Assembly (NCBI GenBank): GCA_019115425.1
Contig: DXDO01000099.1
Span: forward strand, 1 to 37,027
Reading direction: 5' to 3'
Length of the DNA stretch: 37,027 nucleotides
DNA from: Candidatus Agathobaculum merdigallinarum
Lineage (GTDB): Bacteria > Bacillota > Clostridia > Oscillospirales > Butyricicoccaceae
This document shows, one piece after another, positions 23,244 to 31,731 of the stretch (position 1 is the stretch's first letter; the number at the start of each line of letters is the position of its first letter). The position numbers and the translations under genes are program-made. A model generated the notes under the pieces. The model saw only the letters and a list, made by a program, of their open reading frames with translations. It was not told the origin of the DNA and searched no databases.

Positions 23244-24257
23244 CTAGTGAAACCACACCTCTTCATGCTCACCACGGCGCGGGCGGCCGAGCAGCAATCG
23301 GATTCCCTCGGTCGCCGGAAGGCCGTTGTACAGCACCTCGTACATCGCCTCGGTGATCGGCATGGAAACCCCCTGCTGTTTGGCAAGGTGGTAACCCGCT
23401 TCGGTAGCGTAATAGCCTTCTACCGTTGCGCCAACCTCCTTCATAGCCTGCTCTGCGGTCTTGCCCTGCCCGATCAGGATGCCCGCACGGCGGTTGCGGG
23501 AGTGCATGGAGCAGCAGGTAACGATCAGATCGCCCACGCCGGACAGGCCTGCAAAGGTCTCCTGCTTGGCGCCCAGCTTGATCCCAAGGCGGGCAATCTC
23601 GGTCAGGCCGCGGGTCATAAACGCTGCTTTGGAGTTATCGCCCAGTCCGAGACCGTCCGAAATGCCTGCGCCGAGCGCAATGATATTCTTAAACGCACCG
23701 CCCAGCTCGCAGCCGATGATGTCGGACGAAGTATAGACACGGAAAAACGTATCGTTCATAAACGCCGCTTGGGTCAGCTCGGCCGCCGCACGGCTCTCGG
23801 AAGCCGCGACGATCGCGGTCGGCACGCCGCGCGCAACCTCCTCCGCATGGGTGGGACCGGTCAATGCAACGACCGGATTTTTTCCGCCCATAGCGCGGTC
23901 GATCGTCTCGGAAAAGCGGCAGTAGCCATGTTCGGAATCCAGGCCCTTGCTGACGTTGACGATGACGGTGCCCGCCGGCACGATCGCGGAAAGCTGCTTC
24001 GCCGTTGATGCCACAGCAAACGACGGCACCGCCATGACGATCAGATCAGCCTTCGATGCGCCCGACAGATCGGTGGTAATTGCAATACCCTCAGGAATTT
24101 TAACACCCGGCAGCAGCTTTTCATTGGCGCGCTCACGGTGCAGCAGATCGCATTCCTCCTGAAAGAAGGTCCACGAGGTCACTTCATGGCCGTTTTGATG
24201 CAGCAGCATGGCAAGCGCAATGCCCCAACCGCCGGTACCCAATACAAAAACCTTCAT
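23244..24257 (-). CDS. gpsA: NAD(P)+-dependent glycerol-3-phosphate dehydrogenase
   Basis: A 337-residue cytoplasmic enzyme making sn-glycerol 3-phosphate from dihydroxyacetone phosphate for phospholipids. The N-terminal Rossmann motif reads VLGTGGWGIALA. VNVSKGLDSE, ALTGPTHAEEVARG and the catalytic-lysine segment GAFKNIIALGAGISDGLGLGDNSKAA follow, with the C-terminal GVGDLIVTCCS and RNRRAG. Its ATG overlaps the plsY stop (ATGA), pairing the enzyme with the acyltransferase that uses its product. It ends the DUF512-der-plsY-gpsA operon. No clear terminator is seen in the 143 bases that follow. Confidence 0.97.
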   Translation of the reverse strand: MKVFVLGTGGWGIALAMLLHQNGHEVTSWTFFQEECDLLHRERANEKLLPGVKIPEGIAITTDLSGASKADLIVMAVPSFAVASTAKQLSAIVPAGTVIVNVSKGLDSEHGYCRFSETIDRAMGGKNPVVALTGPTHAEEVARGVPTAIVAASESRAAAELTQAAFMNDTFFRVYTSSDIIGCELGGAFKNIIALGAGISDGLGLGDNSKAAFMTRGLTEIARLGIKLGAKQETFAGLSGVGDLIVTCCSMHSRNRRAGILIGQGKTAEQAMKEVGATVEGYYATEAGYHLAKQQGVSMPITEAMYEVLYNGLPATEGIRLLLGRPRRGEHEEVWFH

Positions 24258-24898
24258 TTTGCGCGCTCCTCCCCGTCGGACGATGATTGTTCAATCGTTT
24301 TTTTGCTTTTAAATGAAAATTTATTTTCTTCCCCATGCAGCATTCGCATGATGTTGGAGCGATGCATGAAAATAACCGCAACCGCCATGCCGAACGCCAT
24401 CGCGGTCAAAACCGGATCCCGATAAAAAATCAAGGTGGTGATCGGAAAGCTGATCGCACCTAAAATAGAACCCAGCGAGATCCAGCGCGTGGCAAACACC
24501 GCACCGAAAAACAGCACACATGCGATGAGGAAAATCCGCCAGTCAAACAGCAACAGCATAACCGCGCCCACCAGCACACCTTTGCCGCCGCGGAAACCGA
24601 AATACAAGGGAAACATATGCCCGAGTATCACGAAAATGCCTGCGACCAGTTTGCCGACCGGCCCCGCCAGAAAAGCGCCGATGGAAATCGCCACCGCACC
24701 TTTGGCAATATCCCCAAGCAGCACGAACAGCGTTTTCCCCGCACCCATCGTCCGGTAGGCATTGGTCAGCCCCGCATTACCGCTGCCGTAGTTGCGGATA
24801 TCCTTGCCAAGTGTTGCTTTGCTGACAATAATCGCAAAGCTCAATGAGCCAAGCAGGTATGCGCATACTGCAATGATCGCAAAACGCGTGATTGTCAT
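24254..24898 (-). CDS. plsY: Glycerol-3-phosphate acyltransferase PlsY
   Basis: A 214-residue membrane enzyme transferring acyl groups from acyl-phosphate to glycerol 3-phosphate, the first step of phosphatidic acid synthesis in most bacteria. About five transmembrane segments are visible. Conserved motifs are LGSLSFAIIVSK, the GSGNAGLTNAYRTMG loop, GHMFPLYFGFRGGKGV and a C-terminal HRSNIMRMLHGEE. A charged tail of about 25 residues after the last motif is longer than usual. It overlaps gpsA by four bases and follows der after 41 bases. Confidence 0.96.
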   Translation of the reverse strand: MTITRFAIIAVCAYLLGSLSFAIIVSKATLGKDIRNYGSGNAGLTNAYRTMGAGKTLFVLLGDIAKGAVAISIGAFLAGPVGKLVAGIFVILGHMFPLYFGFRGGKGVLVGAVMLLLFDWRIFLIACVLFFGAVFATRWISLGSILGAISFPITTLIFYRDPVLTAMAFGMAVAVIFMHRSNIMRMLHGEENKFSFKSKKTIEQSSSDGEERAK

Positions 24899-24939
24899 CT
24901 TTCAGTCCCCCTGTTATGTTTTCCCTGCACCGCACGGGA

Positions 24940-26265
24940 TCATTTTTTATCGCCGCGCTCGCGGATCACCATGCGCACCGGCGTGCCTGTCAGCCCGAAC
25001 ACCTCGCGGATCTGGTTTTCCAGATACCGCTGATAGGAGAAGTGGAACAGGCGCGCGTCATTGCAGAAGCAGACAAAGGTCGGCGGGCAGGTGGATGCCT
25101 GCGTCATATAGAAGATGCGCAGACGGCGGCCCTTGTCGGTCGGCGGCTGCACGCGCGCGGTCGCCTCTGCAAGGATGGAGTTCAAGCGTCCGGTCGGGAT
25201 GCGCATGTGGTTCTGTTCGTACACTTCTTTAATCAGTGCAAACAGCTTATCCACGCGCTGGCCGGTCTGCGCCGAAATGAACAGCACGGGTGCATACGGC
25301 ATATACGCCAGCCCCTCGCGCACGCGCAGCGTGTATTCCTTCATGGTGGAGCCGTCCTTCTCGACAAGATCCCACTTGTTGACCACGATGATGCACGCCT
25401 TGCCCGCGTTGTGCGCCTCACCGGCGACCTTAGTGTCCTGCTCGGTCACGCCTTCGGTCGCGTCGATCATGATGACGCACACATCCGCGCGCTCGACCGC
25501 GAGCAGCGAACGCATGACCGAGTATTTCTCGATCTTCTCGTCCACCTTGCTCTTCTTGCGGATGCCCGCGGTATCGATAAAGGTGAATTTGCCGTGCGCG
25601 TTGTCCAGATCGGCATCCACGCTGTCGCGCGTCGTACCCGCGACATTGGAGACGATCACGCGCTCCTCGCCCAGCACGCGGTTGAGCAGGCTGGACTTGC
25701 CCACATTCGGCTTGCCGATCAGGGCGACGCGGATGCGCTCCTCTTTTTCCTCGTCCGCGTCCGCAGGCGGGAAATGCTCGTAGGCCGCATCCAGCAGCTC
25801 ACCCATGCCGTAGCCGTGCAGGGCGGAAATGCCGTACGGCTCACCCAGACCAAGGTTATAGAACTCGTAAAACTCCGGCTCGGGCGCGCCCGGCTTGTCG
25901 CATTTGTTGACCGCAAGCACGATCGGCTTGCCCGAGCGCAGCAGCATCGCGGCAACGTCCTGATCGGCCGCAGTGATGCCCGTACGCAGGTCGGTGATAA
26001 AAACAATCACATCCGCATGGGAGATCGCGGTCTCCGCCTGAAAGCGCATGAACTGCAGGATCTCATTGTCGTTGTTCGGCTCGATGCCGCCGGTATCAAT
26101 AATCGTAAAATCGCGGCCGCGCCAATCGCTCTCTGCATACAGCCGGTCGCGCGTCACGCCCGGCGTGTCCTCCACAATAGACAGGCGCTTGCCTGCCAGC
26201 CGGTTGAACAGCTGGCTTTTGCCGACGTTCGGCCGCCCTACAATGGCCACAATCGGTTTCGGCAT
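24940..26265 (-). CDS. der: Ribosome biogenesis GTPase Der (EngA)
   Basis: A 441-residue protein with two tandem GTPase domains: G1 motifs GRPNVGKS and GKPNVGKS, G3 DTGG and DTAG, G4 NKCD and NKWD. A C-terminal KH-like domain (LRIFYMTQASTCPPTFVCFCN) completes it. It acts in maturation of the 50S subunit. The start is ATG 26265 with GAGGAGGG upstream; longer in-frame reading is Arg-rich and lacks a site. It lies 28 bases after the DUF512 protein and 41 before plsY. Confidence 0.97.
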   Translation of the reverse strand: MPKPIVAIVGRPNVGKSQLFNRLAGKRLSIVEDTPGVTRDRLYAESDWRGRDFTIIDTGGIEPNNDNEILQFMRFQAETAISHADVIVFITDLRTGITAADQDVAAMLLRSGKPIVLAVNKCDKPGAPEPEFYEFYNLGLGEPYGISALHGYGMGELLDAAYEHFPPADADEEKEERIRVALIGKPNVGKSSLLNRVLGEERVIVSNVAGTTRDSVDADLDNAHGKFTFIDTAGIRKKSKVDEKIEKYSVMRSLLAVERADVCVIMIDATEGVTEQDTKVAGEAHNAGKACIIVVNKWDLVEKDGSTMKEYTLRVREGLAYMPYAPVLFISAQTGQRVDKLFALIKEVYEQNHMRIPTGRLNSILAEATARVQPPTDKGRRLRIFYMTQASTCPPTFVCFCNDARLFHFSYQRYLENQIREVFGLTGTPVRMVIRERGDKK

Positions 26266-26293
26266 ATTTGTTCCCTCCTCTTCAAAACGGGGG

Positions 26294-27598
26294 TTAATCT
26301 TCAAAAATCTTCGCCAGCAGGTCGGCCCCGTCGATCTCGACCGGCACAATCGGCACGCCGAGCGCGTCCGACACCTGCTGCGGGGTATAGTCATCCAGAA
26401 ATACGTCGCCGCCGTCGCGCAGCATGTTGGCGGAGATGAGCACGCGCTCGCCCAGATCGCGTCCTTTCAGCTGCGCGATCAGATCCTGTCCGGTGATCAG
26501 GCCGGCGACCGAAACGCGGTGTCCGAAAAAGTCGTTTCGGATTTCCACCACTTTGCCATTTAGATTATCGCACCTTGCAGCGGCTTCGTCAAGCAGAAGC
26601 TCCATGGACGGCGCGGCGGCCGCGCCGGTCGCAATGGTAAACGAACGCGCGCTGCGGCCCTCATAATCGGGCAGCGCCAGCCGGAACTCCTCCATAAACA
26701 GCGGCAGCATGCCGATGCCGTTTTCAAACTGGGTGAAGTCCTCATAATACGCCGTGTCCGGCAGCGGGCGCTCCGCCTTGAGGTACAGCTCGTCCCCGCA
26801 CCAGACCAGACGGGTGCCCAGCTCGCGCAGGCACTCCTCTGCAAACGGCTCGACGATGTCGAGGATGGCCTCAGCCGCAGGCTTGTCCGTTGGCTCAAGC
26901 GGATACAGCCCTTCACGGTGATCGGTCATACCGAAGGGTACGACGGAAATGGTATTCACCGCCGGATACAGCTTTTTTAGGTCGTGCAGCGAACGTCTGA
27001 GCTCGTCGCCGTCATTGAGGCCCTTGCACACGACCAGCTGACAGTTCATCGTGATGCCGCCCTCAGCAAAGCGATCCATAATTTTAAGCGCCTCGCCTGC
27101 TCGCTTGTTTTGCAGCATTTTGACACGCAGTTCTGGGTTGGTCGTCTGCACCGAGATATTGACCGGCGAGATGTGCATGCGCAGGATACGGTCCACGTCC
27201 GCCTCTGACAGGTTGGTCATGGAAATATAATTGCCCATCAGGAAGGACATGCGCGCGTCGTCGTCCTTGACATACAGTGTTTTGCGCATTCCGCGGGGCA
27301 GCTGATCGATAAAGCAGAACACGCATTTGTTCGAGCACTGCTTCATGCCATCCATCAGATAGTGCTCAAAATTCAGGCCGAGCGGTTCCCCCTCGCGCTT
27401 GCGCACACACACCTCGCGGACAGTCTCCCCATCCTGCTCCAGAACTTTGAGCGTCAGGCGCGCATCATAGCTGTAAAATTTATAATCCAGCACATCGCGG
27501 ATCGCGATGCCGTCGATCTGGAGCAGGGTCTCCCCTGCTGCAAGGCCGGCACGCGCAGCCGGACTGCCTTCATCCACACTGATGATTTTCGATGCCAT
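26294..27598 (-). CDS. DUF512 radical-SAM protein with N-terminal PDZ domain
   Basis: A 434-residue protein. An N-terminal PDZ-like domain (ISVDEGSPAARAGLAAGETLLQIDG, quoted in part) leads to a radical-SAM cluster motif, CSNKCVFCFI (CxxxCxxC), with the YISMTNL and HISPVNISVQTTNP segments typical of the barrel. The C-terminal DUF512 domain includes TIATGAAAAPS, and a GDVFLDDYTP segment lies near the end. In Clostridia this gene almost always sits beside der, suggesting a tie to ribosome or RNA modification, but no reaction has been assigned. The ATG at 27598 follows AAGGAGGG. First gene of the der-plsY-gpsA operon, directly downstream of a hairpin cluster that would lie in or before its leader. 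Confidence 0.9.
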   Translation of the reverse strand: MASKIISVDEGSPAARAGLAAGETLLQIDGIAIRDVLDYKFYSYDARLTLKVLEQDGETVREVCVRKREGEPLGLNFEHYLMDGMKQCSNKCVFCFIDQLPRGMRKTLYVKDDDARMSFLMGNYISMTNLSEADVDRILRMHISPVNISVQTTNPELRVKMLQNKRAGEALKIMDRFAEGGITMNCQLVVCKGLNDGDELRRSLHDLKKLYPAVNTISVVPFGMTDHREGLYPLEPTDKPAAEAILDIVEPFAEECLRELGTRLVWCGDELYLKAERPLPDTAYYEDFTQFENGIGMLPLFMEEFRLALPDYEGRSARSFTIATGAAAAPSMELLLDEAAARCDNLNGKVVEIRNDFFGHRVSVAGLITGQDLIAQLKGRDLGERVLISANMLRDGGDVFLDDYTPQQVSDALGVPIVPVEIDGADLLAKIFED

Positions 27599-27645
27599 TT
27601 CACGCCCTCCTTCTAACCCATTCCGCACCTCGCGCAGTTTTAACA

Positions 27646-27818
27646 GCAAAACCGGCCGGCGCAAAGCGAAGGCCGGTTTTGCATAAAAATCCGCGACATG
27701 CGCGTGGATTTTTATACCAGTCCGCAGAAAAGTTTCTCCGGAACTTTTCTGCGCTCCAGATGCGTCCGCGCCCCTGCGCGGCGCATCCTCTTCGTTTGGG
27801 CCGCTCGCGGTCCAAACG
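27646..27818. repeat. Cluster of five hairpins, intergenic, related to the 22341 element
   Basis: The stretch between the rpmF terminator and the DUF512 gene has no gene. Tight stems follow one another: 27646-27682 (12 bp), 27682-27717 (the 36-nt repeat), 27724-27752 (11 bp), 27759-27787 (6+6 bp with one bulged base) and 27792-27818 (8+3 bp). As at 22406-22507, a stem of unrelated sequence ends exactly at the first base of the 36-nt repeat, and another starts a few bases after it. This modular order points to a repeat family. Confidence 0.65.
27682..27717. repeat. 36-nt hairpin repeat, copy 2
   Basis: It begins CATAAAAATCCGCGACATG. The 13-bp stem is as in copy 1 at 22431-22466, with a compensating T-A in place of C-G and one loop change. 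The orientation is the same as copy 1. Confidence 0.75.
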
Positions 27819-27828
27819 AGGCGAAGCC

Positions 27829-27864
27829 AAAAAAAATGGAGAAGCCGATGCCGCCTTCTCCATT
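27829..27864 (-). terminator. Terminator of the yceD-rpmF operon
   Basis: A 10-bp stem, AATGGAGAAG with its complement (27835-27844, 27855-27864), is followed by eight Ts on the minus strand, 19 bases past the rpmF stop. Confidence 0.85.
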
Positions 27865-27883
27865 TTTTGTTCTGTTTTCAGCC

Positions 27884-28066
27884 TTACGCTTCCTTGGCGA
27901 CAACCTCACGGCCATTGTAGTAACCGCAGGCCTTGCACATTCTGTGAGCCAGCTTCATCTCGCCGCACTTCGGGCATTTGCTCATGCCGGGCAGAGAGAG
28001 CTTCCAGTGGGAGTTGCGGCGCTTGTCGCGGCGGGCTTTGGATACCTTTCTCTTCGGTACTGCCAT
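27884..28066 (-). CDS. rpmF: 50S ribosomal protein bL32
   Basis: A 60-residue basic ribosomal protein. The N-terminal MAVPKRKVSKARRDKRRNSH is typical. Two CxxC pairs, CPKCG and CKACG, form the zinc-binding site, so this is the zinc-containing form rather than the Cys-lacking copy induced in zinc starvation. AGGAGGTG lies 10 bases upstream. Co-transcribed with yceD, the nearly universal arrangement, and closed by a strong terminator. Confidence 0.97.
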   Translation of the reverse strand: MAVPKRKVSKARRDKRRNSHWKLSLPGMSKCPKCGEMKLAHRMCKACGYYNGREVVAKEA

Positions 28067-28111
28067 AGTGGATACACCTCCTACTCTTTCTTCTATATTT
28101 TTATTTCTTCA

Positions 28112-28624
28112 TTATTGATCGCCCTCATCCGAGTTAAGCAGGGCGCGCAGCGCGGCAAATCGCGGGTCGATCTGCTTTTTCTCACAATCGCAGTCAACCT
28201 CATTGCGGTCGGCGCCGCAGTGCGGACAGAGGCCTTTGCAGTCCTCTCTGCACAGATAGGTCATCTGTACCTGCAGGATCAATGCCGGCACCAATACGTC
28301 CGCAGGATCCACGCTGTCACTGGTCAGCACGAAAAGATCGTCCTCTTCCTCCGCCTCGGGGTCATCCGACAGAACGGTGTCAACCTCGGCGGTCAGCAGG
28401 ATATCGAGCGGCTTCAGGCATCGGGCACAGAAAGTGGAGTAGATCGCCTTGATCGTTCCCCTGAGCCGCAGAATACCGCTTTCATTCGAGACCTCGCCAC
28501 TAAGCTGGACAGGGTTTTGGAACGGCTTCGCGCCATAAAGCGTTTCCTCACGCAAATCGATCGTTTCGCTGAACGGGAAGGACGCATGCTGCGAAGCAGT
28601 CAGTTTTTTCAAATCAATCTTCAT
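28112..28624 (-). CDS. yceD: YceD/DUF177 protein (23S rRNA accumulation)
   Basis: A 170-residue protein of the DUF177 family, linked to 23S rRNA accumulation. An N-terminal beta region (MKIDLKKLTASQHASFPFSE) precedes the FCARCLKPLD motif. A C-terminal Cys-rich block, CREDCKGLCPHCGADRNEVD followed by CDC, probably binds zinc and is typical of Firmicute members, as is the final DPRFAALRALL. The start has GAGG close upstream. It precedes rpmF by 45 bases and has the clearest promoter in the window. Confidence 0.93.
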   Translation of the reverse strand: MKIDLKKLTASQHASFPFSETIDLREETLYGAKPFQNPVQLSGEVSNESGILRLRGTIKAIYSTFCARCLKPLDILLTAEVDTVLSDDPEAEEEDDLFVLTSDSVDPADVLVPALILQVQMTYLCREDCKGLCPHCGADRNEVDCDCEKKQIDPRFAALRALLNSDEGDQ

Positions 28625-28648
28625 GTCAACCTCACATGGTACTAAGAT

Positions 28649-28678
28649 AGTATACTACAAGTAATCAGGCTTTGTCAA
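28649..28678 (-). promoter_or_regulatory. yceD-rpmF promoter
   Basis: Minus strand, a perfect TTGACA (28678-28673), an 18-base spacer and TATACT (28654-28649). It lies 24 bases before the yceD start. Confidence 0.8.
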
Positions 28679-28770
28679 CCAAAAAATCCGACCAAAAACG
28701 GCATTTTGCAATCCGGGCGGGCTGGGCATAAGCTCTTATTGCAGCGCTTTCCTTTTTGGCAAAAATGCGG

Positions 28771-28776
28771 TATACT
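28771..28776 (+). promoter_or_regulatory. Possible -10 box of the pseudouridine synthase gene
   Basis: TATACT (28771-28776) lies 41 bases before the chosen start. No good -35 was found at the normal distance. Confidence 0.35.
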
Positions 28777-28817
28777 GAATACACCCATCATTTTGTTTGA
28801 GAAAAGGATCTTTGCCC

Positions 28818-29786
28818 TTGAAAGAATATTATATCACAAAAAACGACAGCGGACAACGGCTGAACAAATTCCTCGAAAAAGCCGTTCCCCGCTTATCCGG
28901 CGGCATGATGCACAAGTATCTCCGCCTTAAGCGAATCAAAGTCAACGGTAAGCGAACGGAAGCCGCCTATCGTCTTTGCGAAGGCGACGCAATCCAGCTT
29001 TATCTGAACGACGAGTATTTCGACGCGCCGCGCGAGGAGGATGCCTTTCGCCGTATCATCCGGCCGCAGCTGCATATCGTATACGAGGATGAAAACATTC
29101 TGCTGGCGGATAAAGTCCCCGGCATGGTTGTCCACGCAGACGAGCGCGGCGACACGAATACCCTGATCGCCCACATACAGGCTCATCTATACCAATCCGG
29201 CGCATGGGACCCTGATGACGCAGCATCGTTTGCGCCCGCGCTGTGCAACCGTATCGACCGCAACACCGGCGGCATTGTGATCGCTGCCAAGACCGCCGAG
29301 GCTCTGCGCATCCTCAACGACAAGATCAAGAGCCGCGAGCTGGAAAAAAGATACCTGTGCATCGTCCACGGCCGTCCCAGCCCTGCTGAAGGGCTGATCG
29401 AAAATTATCTGCGGCGCGACGAAAAGCGCAAGCAGGTTACGCTGCACACGACCTGTGTCCCTGGTGCAAAAACAGCCCGCACACGCTACCGCACGCTGGC
29501 CACGGCGAAAAAACTGTCGCTTGTCGAGTGCGAACTGCTCACCGGACGCACACACCAGATCCGCGCGCACATGGCGTCCATCGGCTGCCCGCTTCTTGGC
29601 GATGGGAAATACGGCACCAACGAACTGAATCGCCCCTACGGCGAGACAGGTCAGGCGCTATATGCCTACAAGCTCACCTTCCACTTTACGCAGGATGCGG
29701 GCGTTCTTGCGTATCTTAGCGGCAAGACTTTTACGGTGCGCAATGTCCCATTTGTCAAAAAATATTTTCCGTCCTATCAGCGATGA
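28818..29786 (+). CDS. RluA-family pseudouridine synthase
   Basis: A 322-residue enzyme converting uridine to pseudouridine in rRNA or tRNA. An N-terminal S4 RNA-binding domain (GQRLNKFLEKAVPRLS, then YLRLKRIKVNGKR) precedes the catalytic domain. The catalytic Asp is in CNRIDRNTGGIVIAAKT; the usual HRLDxxTSG here reads NRIDRNTGG, seen in clostridial RluD-like copies. LEKRYLCIVHG, ELLTGRTHQIRAHMASIG and PLLGDGKYG confirm the family. The target base cannot be predicted. The TTG at 28818 has AAAAGGAT upstream and gives MKEYYITKNDSGQR; another TTG seven codons earlier is possible. Monocistronic, with a terminator at 29793. Confidence 0.93.
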   Translation: MKEYYITKNDSGQRLNKFLEKAVPRLSGGMMHKYLRLKRIKVNGKRTEAAYRLCEGDAIQLYLNDEYFDAPREEDAFRRIIRPQLHIVYEDENILLADKVPGMVVHADERGDTNTLIAHIQAHLYQSGAWDPDDAASFAPALCNRIDRNTGGIVIAAKTAEALRILNDKIKSRELEKRYLCIVHGRPSPAEGLIENYLRRDEKRKQVTLHTTCVPGAKTARTRYRTLATAKKLSLVECELLTGRTHQIRAHMASIGCPLLGDGKYGTNELNRPYGETGQALYAYKLTFHFTQDAGVLAYLSGKTFTVRNVPFVKKYFPSYQR

Positions 29787-29792
29787 TGAAGC

Positions 29793-29823
29793 AACCGCCC
29801 TCCGGCTAAGCCGGAGGGCGGTT
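29793..29823. terminator. Terminator between pseudouridine synthase and deacetylase genes
   Basis: A 14-bp perfect stem (29793-29806, 29810-29823) with a TAA loop and TTTTG on the plus strand. It separates convergent genes. Confidence 0.85.
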
Positions 29824-29828
29824 TTGAT

Positions 29829-31634
29829 TCAGCTTACTTCCCCGCTGGTGCTTTTGTCCATGCCTTCCTTGATATTGGTGTAAACCTGGCCCGGTTCCAG
29901 CGCAATGCCTTTAACCGCCGCCAGTTCGGACACCGTTACAAACGCGTAGGTTTTATCCGTTCTGCTTTGCAGCTCGTCGATCGCTGCGAGCACCCCTTCG
30001 ACTGTACCACTGTACATATCGTGCATCAGGATGATCGAGCCGTCCTCCGCCTGCTCAATAATATTGTTCTTGACGCTTACCGGATCGGTTTTGGTCTCCC
30101 AATCGTGTGTGTCAACATCCCAGTTGATGATCGGCAGGCCAAGTTCCTTCATCACGGACTTGACCGTATCGTCATATGATCCTCCCACCGGACGCATCAC
30201 GGTCGGGCGTGCGCCGCAGTACTGCTCGATGAGCTGGCTGTTGGACTCCACCTCGTCCCGAATCCCGTCTGCGCCCAGCGCGGGCAGCATGCTCATCGGA
30301 TGGCTCATGGTATGATTGCCCAGCTCATGCCCCTCGGCCAGGTAGCGGTCACAGTGCGAATGAAAATCCTTCAGACGGTATCCGCACATAAAGAAGGTCG
30401 CATGTGCGCCGCGCTCCTTCAAACCGTCCAGCAGCGTCGCCGTCAGCCCATCCGGATAGTCGCTTGTCGCGCCGGTCGGGCCGTCGTCAAACGTCAGCGC
30501 AATATACACATCCGCGTCGGGAACATTGCTGCCGACCGTCTGTGTCAGGCCGTCCTTCATGGTGTTCAGATAAGCCTTCTGGCTGTCAAAACCGTCCAGC
30601 GGCATATTGGTAAACGAATATGCGCCGTCGCCGAGATCGGAATAGCTTTTACCGGTCAGCGCGGCAAACAGCTGCGCGGACACATAAAACGTTCCGCTCT
30701 CTTCCTCTTTATATACCTTGATGTCATCGCCCTTTACGCGGTCGCCATTCACTTCGGTCTTGCCGTCATCCCGCACAATGGACTGAATGCCGTTGTACTC
30801 GACCGTCCACTCGCTTTTGCCGTCGAATGCCGCCGTGCCGCCCAGCGTCGTCACCGCCGCCTTGAGCGGGATATATCTGGCGCCATCCACCTCGATCGCA
30901 GCCGTGCCGCGCTTGCCTTGCTCTTCCGTCATCTGCCGGCTTTCGCCGTTCATTACCAGCTTGTCAGAGTCTGTGCGCATAATCACACTGCCCTCTGTCA
31001 CCTGCTGTTTGGACGGCCCAAGCACATCCAGCGCATCCTGAGCGATCCGGCTGAGCTTTTTGTCATCCAGCTCCTTCTTGGACTGAGAGATGACCACAAG
31101 ATCTCCCTGTTCTGCGCCCAGCTCGCTCACCTGCCAGGAAAACGCCTGACAGACATCGCGCACCGGCACAAACGTTGTGCCGTCCTTCACCTCCGGCGCT
31201 GCGGACATCGTTTTGCTCTCTTCATTGAAGCGCAGGGTAGTACTCCCTACCTGCATACTCGCCGTATCTTTTTTATATTGGATCGACGCGGTTTGCCCCG
31301 CTTGATCCCAGGACAGCTGCAGTCCCAAATTATCGCAAAGCGAATTGACAGGGACAAATACCGCTCCCCCGCTGCCTCGATAAGCCGCTGAGGTTCCTAA
31401 ATCGACCGACTTTCCGTCATGATAGGCTCGGGTATTATCCACCTGATACACCAGCTCGTTCTGATCCCCACCAAAGATCGCGCCGGAGATTCCTTTAACA
31501 ATTCGAAACGCAACCGGAACCGCAATAATGATCACCAGAATCAGGGCAATCAACACCCCATAGTGACTATTGCGGCGGCGGCGACGGCATCGGTAAGGCC
31601 GATACGCAGACCGGTACGCCGACTGATATGCCAT
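29829..31634 (-). CDS. Membrane-anchored polysaccharide (peptidoglycan) deacetylase with copper-amine-oxidase-like domains
   Basis: A 601-residue exported protein. A short Tyr/Arg-rich cytoplasmic start (AYRPYRCRRRRR) and one transmembrane helix (about 26-45) anchor it. Residues of about 60-375 hold repeats of the copper-amine-oxidase N-terminal type (VFVPVNSLCDNLGLQLSWD, TTFVPVRDVCQAFSW, RYIPLKAAVTTLGG), a domain that usually binds wall polymers rather than copper. Residues 381-560 are a NodB deacetylase: TFDDGP at 381, metal ligands in GNHTMSH (439-445), RPVGGSYD (481) and LMHD (536). All catalytic motifs are intact. It probably removes N-acetyl groups from peptidoglycan, which would raise lysozyme resistance. 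Monocistronic, with a perfect -10 upstream. Confidence 0.92.
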   Translation of the reverse strand: MAYQSAYRSAYRPYRCRRRRRNSHYGVLIALILVIIIAVPVAFRIVKGISGAIFGGDQNELVYQVDNTRAYHDGKSVDLGTSAAYRGSGGAVFVPVNSLCDNLGLQLSWDQAGQTASIQYKKDTASMQVGSTTLRFNEESKTMSAAPEVKDGTTFVPVRDVCQAFSWQVSELGAEQGDLVVISQSKKELDDKKLSRIAQDALDVLGPSKQQVTEGSVIMRTDSDKLVMNGESRQMTEEQGKRGTAAIEVDGARYIPLKAAVTTLGGTAAFDGKSEWTVEYNGIQSIVRDDGKTEVNGDRVKGDDIKVYKEEESGTFYVSAQLFAALTGKSYSDLGDGAYSFTNMPLDGFDSQKAYLNTMKDGLTQTVGSNVPDADVYIALTFDDGPTGATSDYPDGLTATLLDGLKERGAHATFFMCGYRLKDFHSHCDRYLAEGHELGNHTMSHPMSMLPALGADGIRDEVESNSQLIEQYCGARPTVMRPVGGSYDDTVKSVMKELGLPIINWDVDTHDWETKTDPVSVKNNIIEQAEDGSIILMHDMYSGTVEGVLAAIDELQSRTDKTYAFVTVSELAAVKGIALEPGQVYTNIKEGMDKSTSGEVS

Positions 31635-31685
31635 TTTCCGTTCAATCCTTCCTACTTTTATTGTTTATCGTGTTTCTGTTAATAT

Positions 31686-31726
31686 ATTATAGCATTATCG
31701 TTGATAAAATAAAGTTACAGTACTGT
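31686..31726 (-). promoter_or_regulatory. Deacetylase gene promoter and adjacent palindrome
   Basis: Minus strand TATAAT (31691-31686) lies 52 bases before the start, with a weak -35. A perfect 10-bp palindrome, ACAGTACTGT (31717-31726), lies just upstream of where the -35 would be and 5 bases past the DegV stop. Confidence 0.45.
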
Positions 31727-31731
31727 TAATT

